Virus record (IMG/VR): IMGVR_UViG_3300029319_000296 | Coordinates: 10,782-30,904 of that record | DNA: 20,123 nt | Direction: 5' to 3' (one strand) | Source: a virus | Shown: positions 1 through 6,176 of the stretch, in pieces | Position numbering within the stretch: the first letter of the stretch is position 1 | How the letters are laid out: the number at the start of each line of letters is the position of its first letter | The notes under the pieces: generated by a model | Seen by the model: the letters and a program-made list of their open reading frames with translations, nothing else | Database searches by the model: none | What the model was told of the DNA's origin: nothing | Translations under genes and position numbers: made by a program

Positions 1-1
1 C

Positions 2-340
2 GATCTATCTTTTTCTTCCAATGTGTTGCATATAAACGGCGGTTTAAGATTAAGAAGAGTACATACGTCGGCGTCCTTAACAGCCTCTGTGTCGGACTAC
101 TATATAGGAGTCAACTCTTCACAAGCACCGGTGAGCATTCAGTTGCCCAGTGCAGGCGCCCTTAGCGATGGTCAGACATATGTTGTTAAAGACGAGGGCG
201 GCGCTTCAAACACTAATAATATCACGATTTCAGCCTCTGGATCGCAAGAAATTGATGGTCAAAATACGGTAATTTTGGAGTCACCTTACGCATCGATCCA
301 GCTTTATTCAAACGGCGCCGATAGATTCTTTATTTTCTAA
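2..340 (+). CDS. Tail fibre-like protein, C-terminal end only (5' truncated by window edge)
   Basis: The reading frame is open from the window edge, so this is the 3' end of a larger gene. A GTG codon at 23 is in frame but has no ribosome binding site and the frame continues upstream of it. The visible ~112 residues form a beta-rich domain with a Leu-Pro-Ser-Ala-Gly segment, a 'VVKDEGG' segment, an Asn-rich 'NNITIS' strand, 'QEIDGQ', and a final aromatic 'RFFIF'. The same pattern ends the three complete fibre-like genes downstream (464-2068, 2400-3524, 3554-4672), so this is probably the first member of a tandem adhesin cluster. Domains of this kind usually sit at the distal, receptor-facing end of phage fibres; that role is inferred here. 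No terminator hairpin is visible after the stop codon. Confidence 0.75.
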   Translation, partial: DLSFSSNVLHINGGLRLRRVHTSASLTASVSDYYIGVNSSQAPVSIQLPSAGALSDGQTYVVKDEGGASNTNNITISASGSQEIDGQNTVILESPYASIQLYSNGADRFFIF

Positions 341-463
341 AATTTTTAGACATTTAATGTGCTAATTATAAGCGAGTCCGTCGTATCTATTTGGAACTAA
401 TTTGGATAGGTGCGTCTGGCTCCTTGCTATATTACAAAACTATTATATGGAGGGTTTTTAAAC

Positions 464-2068
464 ATGGCTTACAAATTTCAATTAGGTGCTGCCGTTATGT
501 CAGGCTCACTAGAACAAGAAGGTAGTGTTGACATTACCGATTCTGGTGTGCTCAAGATCGCTGGTAGTACTCTCGCGGACGCTTCGCGAAACCTTACAGC
601 TGCTCAGGTTTCTGGTTCTGGTAACTTGTTAATTGGTGGTACAGTTCGTTTTGACGGTGCTGTTGACGCTGCAATGGTGGCCACTGATGGTATGTATTTC
701 TTGGATTCCGATGGAATCATGAAAAGAGACGCTGCATCAGATGTGCGTGACTTGTTCTTCTCAGCTGTTAGTGGCGACGCTACCGTCGCTTCTGGTGGTG
801 CTCTCACCATCGCTGCCGCTGCTGTTCACCACGGTATGCTTAACGATGACATCATCTCCGGTCAAGACGAGTTGGCTCACGCTGACATCGCTGATGCCGA
901 TGAGTTGATGATCTCTGACGCTGGTACTGTTAAGAGAGTGGGCGTTGATAGCCTTCGTGATCACTTCTTCGGTGTTGTTAGCGGTGACGCTACAGTTGCC
1001 GATGGTGGTGCTCTCACTATTGCTAACGATGCTGTTGAGCAGGCTATGATTGCAGACGATGCAGTCGGCGCCGATCAGCTAGCCGCTAACGCAGTTGTCA
1101 ACGCTTCTGTTGTTGACGGTGCTCTTAAGGCCGACAAGCTTGACTTCGACGGTTCTACCGATATCGGTGCCGATCTGGTCGATGCTGATCTCTTGCTTGT
1201 TGATGATGGTGCAACCGGTACAAACCGCAAGTCCACACTAACACGCGTGAAGAAGTACATCTACAGTGCTATGAGTGGTGATGCTACCGCTTCCGATGCT
1301 GGTGCTTTGACAATTGCTAACGATGCTGTTGAAAGCGGAATGCTCAACGACAACGTTATCTCTGGTCAGACTGAGTTGGCTCACGCTGATATTGTTGACG
1401 CTGATGAGTTGCTGATTTCTGATGGCGGCGTGCTGAAGAGAGTTGGCGTTGATAGTCTTCGCGATCACTTCTTCGGTGTTGTTAGCGGTGACGCTACAGT
1501 TGCTGACGGTGGTGCTCTCACCATTGCTGCTAACGCTGTTCAGGATTCTATGCTTCACGATGATGTTGCAACCGGTCTTGCTGGTGCTGGTCTCAGCGCT
1601 GCAAGTGGTGTTCTAGCTCTTGACCTCAACGAACTTACTGCTGAGTCTATTGCTTCTGGCGACTTCTTGCCTTTCGAGGATAGCACAGACAATGGTAGCC
1701 ACAAGATTACTATTGACAACTTAGCTGCCTTCATGGCTGGTGATGGTGTCGATGCTTCTGGTGGTAAGCTTAGCGTTGCTGGTTCAACAGTTTCTGCTAC
1801 TGGTGATGATGATGCCACTCTCATCGAAGGCTTCAACTACCAGAGCGCAACATTGACTGCTGACCGCACCTGGACTCTACCAGCCCCTGGTGGTCTAGAT
1901 GCAGGCAGTGTCGTTCGCGTTAAGGCAGGTAACCTTGATGGCAACAAGATCACTGTTGCACGTAACGGCGCCACTATTGATGGCGTTGCTACTGACCTTG
2001 AGCTTGAAGCTAATGGTGCTGCTATTTCACTAATGTACATTGGTAGCAGTTCCTGGCAGATCTTCTAA
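464..2068 (+). CDS. Repeat-containing tail fibre / receptor-binding-like protein (534 aa)
   Basis: The start is ATG 464, preceded by GGAGGG at 449-454; an in-frame TTG at 410 has no such site. The product begins MAYKFQLGAA, matching the MAY start of two neighbouring fibre genes, a possible virion-attachment motif. The body holds five copies of a ~47-residue module with the pattern D-x(3-4)-D-x-L-x(2)-D ... SLRDHFF ... SGDATV-x-DGGALTIA (residues about 71-117, 141-187, 237-285, 309-355, 394-439), joined by linkers such as NDAVxxxMIADDAV. Such Gly/Ala/Asp-rich beta repeats are typical of trimeric phage fibres. The last ~90 residues match the C-terminal domain of the other fibre genes (TWTLPAPGG, NKITVARNG, final WQIF). 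Codon choice (GCT, GGT, CTT, AAC) resembles the capsid and sheath genes, which fits high expression. A strong terminator follows directly. Confidence 0.8.
   Translation: MAYKFQLGAAVMSGSLEQEGSVDITDSGVLKIAGSTLADASRNLTAAQVSGSGNLLIGGTVRFDGAVDAAMVATDGMYFLDSDGIMKRDAASDVRDLFFSAVSGDATVASGGALTIAAAAVHHGMLNDDIISGQDELAHADIADADELMISDAGTVKRVGVDSLRDHFFGVVSGDATVADGGALTIANDAVEQAMIADDAVGADQLAANAVVNASVVDGALKADKLDFDGSTDIGADLVDADLLLVDDGATGTNRKSTLTRVKKYIYSAMSGDATASDAGALTIANDAVESGMLNDNVISGQTELAHADIVDADELLISDGGVLKRVGVDSLRDHFFGVVSGDATVADGGALTIAANAVQDSMLHDDVATGLAGAGLSAASGVLALDLNELTAESIASGDFLPFEDSTDNGSHKITIDNLAAFMAGDGVDASGGKLSVAGSTVSATGDDDATLIEGFNYQSATLTADRTWTLPAPGGLDAGSVVRVKAGNLDGNKITVARNGATIDGVATDLELEANGAAISLMYIGSSSWQIF
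674..1780 (+). repeat. Five degenerate ~47-codon modules inside the fibre gene
   Basis: Units lie at about 674-814, 884-1024, 1172-1318, 1388-1528 and 1643-1780. The shared protein pattern is an acidic 'DADELLISD' strand, a basic residue pair, 'SLRDHFF', then 'SGDATVADGGALTIA'. Units 2 and 4 are nearly identical, including their upstream flanks (MLNDxxISGQxELAHADI), and lie 504 nt apart, which points to a recent internal duplication or conversion. Unit 5 is the most diverged. A single related module occurs in the neighbouring fibre gene 2400-3524 ('NDLLLVSD ... SLKNLYDNYI'). Confidence 0.8.
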
Positions 2069-2101
2069 GATTATCTTAGCAGTCAACAGGACAAAACATT
2101 T

Positions 2102-2135
2102 AGATGCCCCTCCTTGTGGGGGGCATCTTTTTTTT
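2102..2135 (+). terminator. Rho-independent terminator after the repeat fibre gene
   Basis: Stem AGATGCCCC (2102-2110) pairs perfectly with GGGGCATCT (2120-2128) around a short loop, followed by a run of eight T (2128-2135). It separates the highly biased fibre gene from the small Smr-like gene. Confidence 0.9.
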
Positions 2136-2136
2136 G

Positions 2137-2150
2137 TACTATTTATAGTA
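2137..2150 (+). promoter_or_regulatory. TACTATTTATAGTA motif (candidate phage late promoter or regulatory site)
   Basis: A 14-nt near-palindrome (TACTAT-TT-ATAGTA) lies between the terminator and the ATG at 2153. Related sequences with the core CTATTTA occur in most other intergenic gaps of the window. The start codon is only 3 nt beyond the motif and there is no Shine-Dalgarno sequence, so if this is a promoter the transcript would be leaderless or nearly so. The reverse complement contains TATAAATA, the classical T4 late-promoter word, so the orientation of any promoter is unclear. Confidence 0.4.
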
Positions 2151-2152
2151 TA

Positions 2153-2371
2153 ATGAAGATATTAGATTTGCACGGCACCAAGCATCACGGGGTGGAGATT
2201 CAAGTAACAAATTTTGTTTTAATGAACGAGAGGCCATTAAAAATAATAACCGGCGATTCAGACGCAATGCGCAAAATAGTGTTTGGAATCCTTGACGAGT
2301 ACGGATTCGAATACCATCCTGAATTTTATACAAATTATGGCGCGTTTATTATCAGAGATAAAACAAATTAA
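2153..2371 (+). CDS. Small Smr-like domain protein (72 aa)
   Basis: The start is ATG 2153. A longer reading from TTG 2114 would run through the terminator and is rejected. The product opens MKILDLHGTKH: the hydrophobic-DLHG signature marks the Smr domain (C-terminal domain of MutS2 and small stand-alone Smr proteins), often a nuclease or nucleic-acid-binding fold. It is followed by a helix (VEIQVTNFVL), a strand ending in 'IITGDS' where Smr proteins usually carry an HGKG-like loop, a helix (AMRKIVFGILDEYGF), and a last strand (GAFIIRD). The canonical HGxG is thus replaced by TGDS, so activity cannot be assumed. At 72 aa it is near the minimum for the fold. It lies among fibre genes, an odd place for a nucleic-acid enzyme. 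Domain recognition is by eye. Confidence 0.65.
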   Translation: MKILDLHGTKHHGVEIQVTNFVLMNERPLKIITGDSDAMRKIVFGILDEYGFEYHPEFYTNYGAFIIRDKTN

Positions 2372-2375
2372 TTGC

Positions 2376-2389
2376 CTATTTATGAGGTA
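2376..2389 (+). promoter_or_regulatory. CTATTTATGAGGTA motif upstream of fibre gene 2400
   Basis: This is a member of the recurrent intergenic motif family (core CTATTTA). It lies 24 nt before the ATG at 2400. It overlaps a weak Shine-Dalgarno region (GAGG at 2384-2387 and AGAGGAA at 2389-2395), so the site could also just be an AT-rich ribosome-binding context. Confidence 0.3.
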
Positions 2390-2399
2390 GAGGAAACAA

Positions 2400-3524
2400 A
2401 TGGCATATAATATACTAAAAGGAACCATTGACGGCTCAGTTGATCAGCACGGAGATCAAGAGATTGATGGCATTAAAATATTCAAAAACACAATAAGTGC
2501 TAGCGTTTTTTATGATACCGACGCACAAAGCGCATGTGCTACCATGAAGGATGTCGCAATTGTAAAGATTAATGGTGGCTCTAAAAATAGTGTATTGTTA
2601 TATGAGGGCAATGCAGTAGCCCGCACACATCATGATTTAGTTTATGATTCTGGTGTTTTGCATGCCAAAAAGATAAAAGCCGACACAATCCAGGCATCTG
2701 CTGGGTTGCTCACTGACGTTCCGGCTGATAAGTTTAACGGCACCATTCCAGCAAATTTTATCAAAACAGGGGTTGGGCTGACAAATGTGCGCGGCCACCT
2801 TCAAATTAGCGCTGGTCCCGGCTTGCTGTGTGAAGATAAGCTTGAATTAAACATTAGCTCGCAATCTGGTCTTGCAATAAAGAATAACAAGCTGCAAGTT
2901 GATGTGGCAAAGTCTGAAAAGATCAACGTACACGGACAAAACCTTGCCGATAATGATCTACTATTAGTTTCGGACACATCAAGAGGGATGTCGCTCAATA
3001 CAAGTTTGAAAAATCTTTATGACAACTACATCAATGTAAAGGTACCGCACGCTGCCGGCAGCACAGGGCAGATACAATTTAAGTCTTCAAGAGAATTTGG
3101 CGCTTCTGAGTTGCTGACATACGATTCCGCGACAAACACATTGAATGTAGAAGGTACAGCTAAATCAATCGTCAGCAGAATTCAGCAAAAGCTTGTGTGT
3201 GAGGGTGCTGTTCACCACAATATTAAAAAAATAAATACGCCGATATACGATATTTGTTCAGAAGATTATACAATCTTGTGTGATGCTGCGGATCACAAAG
3301 TGAAAGTTAATTTACCAGCCGCAATCAACAACCGTGGTAGGGTGCTGATAATCAAAAAAACAAACACAGATAAATATAAGCTCACATCTAATGTTGTTGA
3401 AATTGCATGCGAAGAGGGCCCCATTGACTTAGGCGAAAGCTGTATCATAAAAATGAATTATTCCACAAGAACGCTCCAATCTGATGGAGAAAATTGGTGG
3501 ATTATTGGAAGCAAAGGTAGTTGA
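2400..3524 (+). CDS. Tail fibre-like protein (374 aa)
   Basis: Starts at ATG 2400 after an AGAGGAA site. The N-terminus MAYNILKGTI parallels the MAY starts of 464 and 3554. Visible parts in order: an N-terminal segment with 'SVDQHGDQEIDG'; a variable middle; one copy (about residues 178-215) of the 'DNDLLLVSD...SLKNLYDNYI' module that is repeated five times in the 464 gene; a 'GSTGQIQFKSSREFG...LLTYDSATNTLNV' element also found in the 3554 gene; and the shared C-terminal beta domain (KVKVNLPAAINNRG, VLIIKKTN, final NWWIIGSKGS). Codon use is more AT-rich than in the 464 gene. Most likely a virion adhesin or fibre subunit; which tail part it attaches to is unknown. Confidence 0.75.
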   Translation: MAYNILKGTIDGSVDQHGDQEIDGIKIFKNTISASVFYDTDAQSACATMKDVAIVKINGGSKNSVLLYEGNAVARTHHDLVYDSGVLHAKKIKADTIQASAGLLTDVPADKFNGTIPANFIKTGVGLTNVRGHLQISAGPGLLCEDKLELNISSQSGLAIKNNKLQVDVAKSEKINVHGQNLADNDLLLVSDTSRGMSLNTSLKNLYDNYINVKVPHAAGSTGQIQFKSSREFGASELLTYDSATNTLNVEGTAKSIVSRIQQKLVCEGAVHHNIKKINTPIYDICSEDYTILCDAADHKVKVNLPAAINNRGRVLIIKKTNTDKYKLTSNVVEIACEEGPIDLGESCIIKMNYSTRTLQSDGENWWIIGSKGS

Positions 3525-3525
3525 G

Positions 3526-3540
3526 TCTACTTATAATAGA
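3526..3540 (+). promoter_or_regulatory. TCTACTTATAATAGA motif upstream of fibre gene 3554
   Basis: A dyad (TCTA...TAGA) with an AT-rich centre resembles the other intergenic motifs and sits directly before the Shine-Dalgarno sequence CAGGAGA (3541-3547) of the gene starting at 3554. Confidence 0.3.
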
Positions 3541-3553
3541 CAGGAGAAATTAA

Positions 3554-4672
3554 ATGGCCTATAACAGCAACAAAGGCAACCAACATATGGGGGATGTCCA
3601 ATACGAGGGCGACCCAAACGACGTACAAATTGATTTTGAAAATGACTTTATCGCATTAAAAACAAACGGCCAGCAAAGACTTATCGTTTCTGGCTCTGCG
3701 ATCACCTCGTCAGTGCTGCTATCAGGCTCTCAAGGCATTATTGGCAATTCATTGTCCACAGCCACTACTACTATTGACGCCACACACATTTCAAGCTCTC
3801 TTAATATTTCCGCATCAGCTTTTTATGGGGATGGTAGCAATCTAGAGGGTGTTGGCGGCGGCACGCCTGGGGGCTCAAATACTCAAATTCAATATAACGC
3901 TGATGGAGCTTTTGGCGCAGACTCTGATTTTACATGGGCTTCTGGCAGCAACACACTTACCGTTACGGGCGACATTAGTGCTTCAATTAATATTTCTGCA
4001 TCAGCTTTTTATGGGGATGGTAGCAATCTAGAGGGTGTTGGCGGCGGCACGCCTGGGGGCTCAAATACCCAAATTCAATATAACGCAGATGGGGCTTTCG
4101 GTTCAGACGCTCAGTTTACATGGGCTTCTGGCAGCAACACACTTACCGTTACGGGCGACATTAGTGCTTCAATTAATATTTCTGCTTCTAACTTTTACGG
4201 TGGTGGTGCAAACCTAACAAGCTTAAATGCTTCTAACGTTTCTGCCGGCACGCTTGATAATGCTAGGCTTCCGGCCACAATTAGTGTAACAAACGTCACA
4301 GCAAGTTCACTTGTGTCGGCCAGTTTCCTTTATGGTGATGGAAGTAATCTAACAAATGTTGGCACTGCAACATCGGCAGCTATACACAGTTCAAGTTTTA
4401 CAGCTTCTGCCACATCTGATATTTTAGCAATAAACTCTTCTGGTAGTGTTATAACTGCCTCTCTATTGGCGGCAAACTCTTACGACGCTGGATATCGTCT
4501 CAGCTTTAAAGACGTTCAAGGATATGCCGCTACAAACAATATTTTAATTAAGCCGTCTGGTTCAGAAAGTATAGATGGATCTAACTCGGGGATACTTATT
4601 ACCACCAATCATGGCTCTGTGGAGATATTTTCCAATGGCGTAAACTCTTATCACATATTGAGTACGAATTAA
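3554..4672 (+). CDS. Tail fibre-like protein with duplicated GDGSNL module (372 aa)
   Basis: ATG 3554 follows AGGAG at 3542-3546. The N-terminus MAYNSNKGNQ matches the motif shared by the fibre cluster. The middle contains three 'FYGDGSNL/FYGGGANL' elements, then a fourth 'FLYGDGSNLTNVG' near residue 256. This short motif recurs in many phage fibre proteins. Between the first copies are two near-identical 'GGSNTQIQYNADGAFG...FTWASGSNTLTV' modules produced by a 186-nt tandem duplication. The last ~75 residues are the shared C-terminal domain (LSFKDVQG, NNILIKPSGSESIDG, final SYHILSTN). It is probably an adhesin subunit. Its stop codon is one base before the next ATG, so the next gene is probably translationally coupled. 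Confidence 0.75.
   Translation: MAYNSNKGNQHMGDVQYEGDPNDVQIDFENDFIALKTNGQQRLIVSGSAITSSVLLSGSQGIIGNSLSTATTTIDATHISSSLNISASAFYGDGSNLEGVGGGTPGGSNTQIQYNADGAFGADSDFTWASGSNTLTVTGDISASINISASAFYGDGSNLEGVGGGTPGGSNTQIQYNADGAFGSDAQFTWASGSNTLTVTGDISASINISASNFYGGGANLTSLNASNVSAGTLDNARLPATISVTNVTASSLVSASFLYGDGSNLTNVGTATSAAIHSSSFTASATSDILAINSSGSVITASLLAANSYDAGYRLSFKDVQGYAATNNILIKPSGSESIDGSNSGILITTNHGSVEIFSNGVNSYHILSTN
3801..4215 (+). repeat. 186-bp tandem duplication in fibre gene, with partial third copy
   Basis: Unit 1 is 3801-3986 and unit 2 is 3987-4172, with very few differences (for example the TTTCC/TTTCT change near each unit start, and a small cluster near the 'GADSDF' versus 'GSDAQF' codons). A third copy starts at 4173 and loses similarity after about 40 nt. 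The unit is 62 codons, so the frame is kept. This looks like a recent slippage or recombination event in an adhesin gene. Confidence 0.92.
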
Positions 4673-4673
4673 A

Positions 4674-5360
4674 ATGGGAAAACTTAAATTAGTTGACGGG
4701 CAATGGGTAGTGGGAGATGAGCCTCCAAACACATGGATAACTGCCGATTTAAGCCAATTCACAAAAACTGACTCAAATAGTCTTCTCACGGCAGCAGGCA
4801 CAACATTGGGTGTTGAAAGCACCCTTGTGTTAGATGGCACTAATCATGGCAGAATTGATTCTGCTATGGACGGTCTATTTTTTACACTTCAATTAACTAG
4901 TTTTTCTCGTACAATCCATTACTCCGTTGCGATTAGGGCAGTTTGGGGCAATACATTGACTGGAACGTGGGAGATGTATCTTGGAGTGGGCAACGAAGCA
5001 TCCCCATCTAGCAATAGGGGTGTCTACTTTTCAACGCAATTGGATTCCAGCGCTGTTGCGGGCGGAAACGACTATGGCGCCACGCCTAACACCCAACAGA
5101 GCGTTACTGATGCTCGCTATCTTGCGGGCGCAGTTAATTATAAATCAGATCGACAAGATGGCTCCGTCGGACAAGTCGCGAATGAGGCTAGGGATGACCG
5201 GGGTGGACAAGTTCGTTCCACTGACCCTGCTAACGCTATGTCGAGCGATGCTCAGTTTTTAATGGTAGGCTTTGGTAATCAAAACACAACAGATACTCAG
5301 ACACTAACAGGTCTAAAAATCCAATATCAATTGCTGGCTCATTATGGCTTAGATACTTAA
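4674..5360 (+). CDS. Virion-associated protein of unknown function, paralog A (228 aa)
   Basis: ATG 4674 lies one base after the stop codon of the fibre gene and has no clear Shine-Dalgarno sequence, suggesting translational coupling. The product is a soluble, beta-rich-looking protein with no signal peptide or membrane segment. Landmarks: 'DGQWVVGDEP' near the N-terminus, 'DLSQFTKTD' (residues ~25-33), 'GLFFTLQLT', 'GTWEMYLGVGN', 'VTDARYLAG', 'SDRQDGS', and a conserved end 'GLKIQYQLLAHYGLDT'. It is a clear tandem paralog of the next gene. I do not recognise the family. Position next to the adhesin cluster suggests a capsid- or tail-decorating or receptor-recognition protein, but this is inference. 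Confidence 0.65.
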   Translation: MGKLKLVDGQWVVGDEPPNTWITADLSQFTKTDSNSLLTAAGTTLGVESTLVLDGTNHGRIDSAMDGLFFTLQLTSFSRTIHYSVAIRAVWGNTLTGTWEMYLGVGNEASPSSNRGVYFSTQLDSSAVAGGNDYGATPNTQQSVTDARYLAGAVNYKSDRQDGSVGQVANEARDDRGGQVRSTDPANAMSSDAQFLMVGFGNQNTTDTQTLTGLKIQYQLLAHYGLDT

Positions 5361-5384
5361 GACTTATTTGGAGAATACAATAAA

Positions 5385-6074
5385 ATGTCAAAACTTACTC
5401 TAGAGGGCGACCAGTGGGTATTGAGCGACGATCCCTTGACAACTTGGACAGATGTTGATTTAAGTCAATTTACAAAAACTGACGATAATGGGTTGTTTAC
5501 ATCAGTAGGCTCAACATTAGGCACCGAAAGTACTATTGTATTAAATGGCTCTGTTCATGGCAGAATCGGAAATGGCGCCCTAGATGGCCTCTTCTTTACG
5601 TTTCAACTAACCGATTTTGACAGAGAAAAACATTGGGGCGTAACAATTAGGGCAGTTTGGTCCAATACGCTTGATGGAACGTGGGAGATGTATCTTGGAG
5701 TGGGTAACGATTCATCTCCTGTGGCTGACGGTGGTGTCTATACTTCGACGCAGTTGCGGGAAGCGGCCTCCGTCGGCGGAAACGACTATGGTGCGGTACC
5801 GACTAACAATGAGAGCGTAACTGACGCTCGCTATCTTGCGTGCGTGATCAACTACCGCAGCGACCGGCAGGATGGCAGTCATGGGCAGAGTGCCACCTCT
5901 GACAGAACATCAAGAGCCGGCCAAAACCGTACAGTCAACCCAGGCACGGCTATGTCTGACAATGATCAGTTTTTAATGATAGGCTTTGGCAATCAAAACA
6001 CAACAGATACTCAGACACTAACAGGTCTAAAAGTTCAATACCAATTGCTAGCTCATTACGGTCTTGACACATAA
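5385..6074 (+). CDS. Virion-associated protein of unknown function, paralog B (229 aa)
   Basis: ATG 5385 with GGAG at 5370-5373. It aligns along its whole length with the preceding 228-aa product, with the same landmarks ('DLSQFTKTD', 'GLFFTFQLT', 'GTWEMYLGVGN', 'VTDARYLA', 'SDRQDGS', 'YQLLAHYGLDT'). Two blocks are identical at the DNA level (30 nt at 4961-4990 and 5675-5704; 42 nt at 5277-5318 and 5991-6032). The main differences fall after 'GVGN' and after 'DRQDGS', which could be exposed loops. Function unknown. A recent duplication, possibly with ongoing gene conversion, is the simplest reading. Confidence 0.65.
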   Translation: MSKLTLEGDQWVLSDDPLTTWTDVDLSQFTKTDDNGLFTSVGSTLGTESTIVLNGSVHGRIGNGALDGLFFTFQLTDFDREKHWGVTIRAVWSNTLDGTWEMYLGVGNDSSPVADGGVYTSTQLREAASVGGNDYGAVPTNNESVTDARYLACVINYRSDRQDGSHGQSATSDRTSRAGQNRTVNPGTAMSDNDQFLMIGFGNQNTTDTQTLTGLKVQYQLLAHYGLDT

Positions 6075-6135
6075 AAAGTAGTCGCACTAAGTCCACGAAC
6101 ATCTGATTTAAAAAATGGTGTTTTGGTGGGCGATA

Positions 6136-6150
6136 TACTATTTATTTTGA
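6136..6150 (+). promoter_or_regulatory. TACTATTTATTTTGA motif upstream of scaffold gene
   Basis: Located 27 nt before the start of the scaffold gene, in the 102-nt gap after paralog B. It shares TACTATTTAT with the site at 2137. This gap has no other recognisable signal apart from AGGAGA at 6165-6170. Confidence 0.4.
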
Positions 6151-6176
6151 ATAATTGTCATTTTAGGAGATAAGAC

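Noticed and set aside
1238-1558. Minus-strand open frame of 106 aa inside the repeat fibre gene
   Set aside because: It mirrors the codon pattern of the repeat array on the other strand, has no ribosome binding site and encodes a low-complexity product.
674-4215. Repeats considered as a CRISPR-like array
   Set aside because: The repeats are in-frame protein modules of 47-62 codons with no short palindromic repeat or unique spacers.
3849-4217. Two tandem 60-aa open frames in the fibre gene
   Set aside because: They are the same out-of-frame reading of the two copies of the 186-bp duplication.
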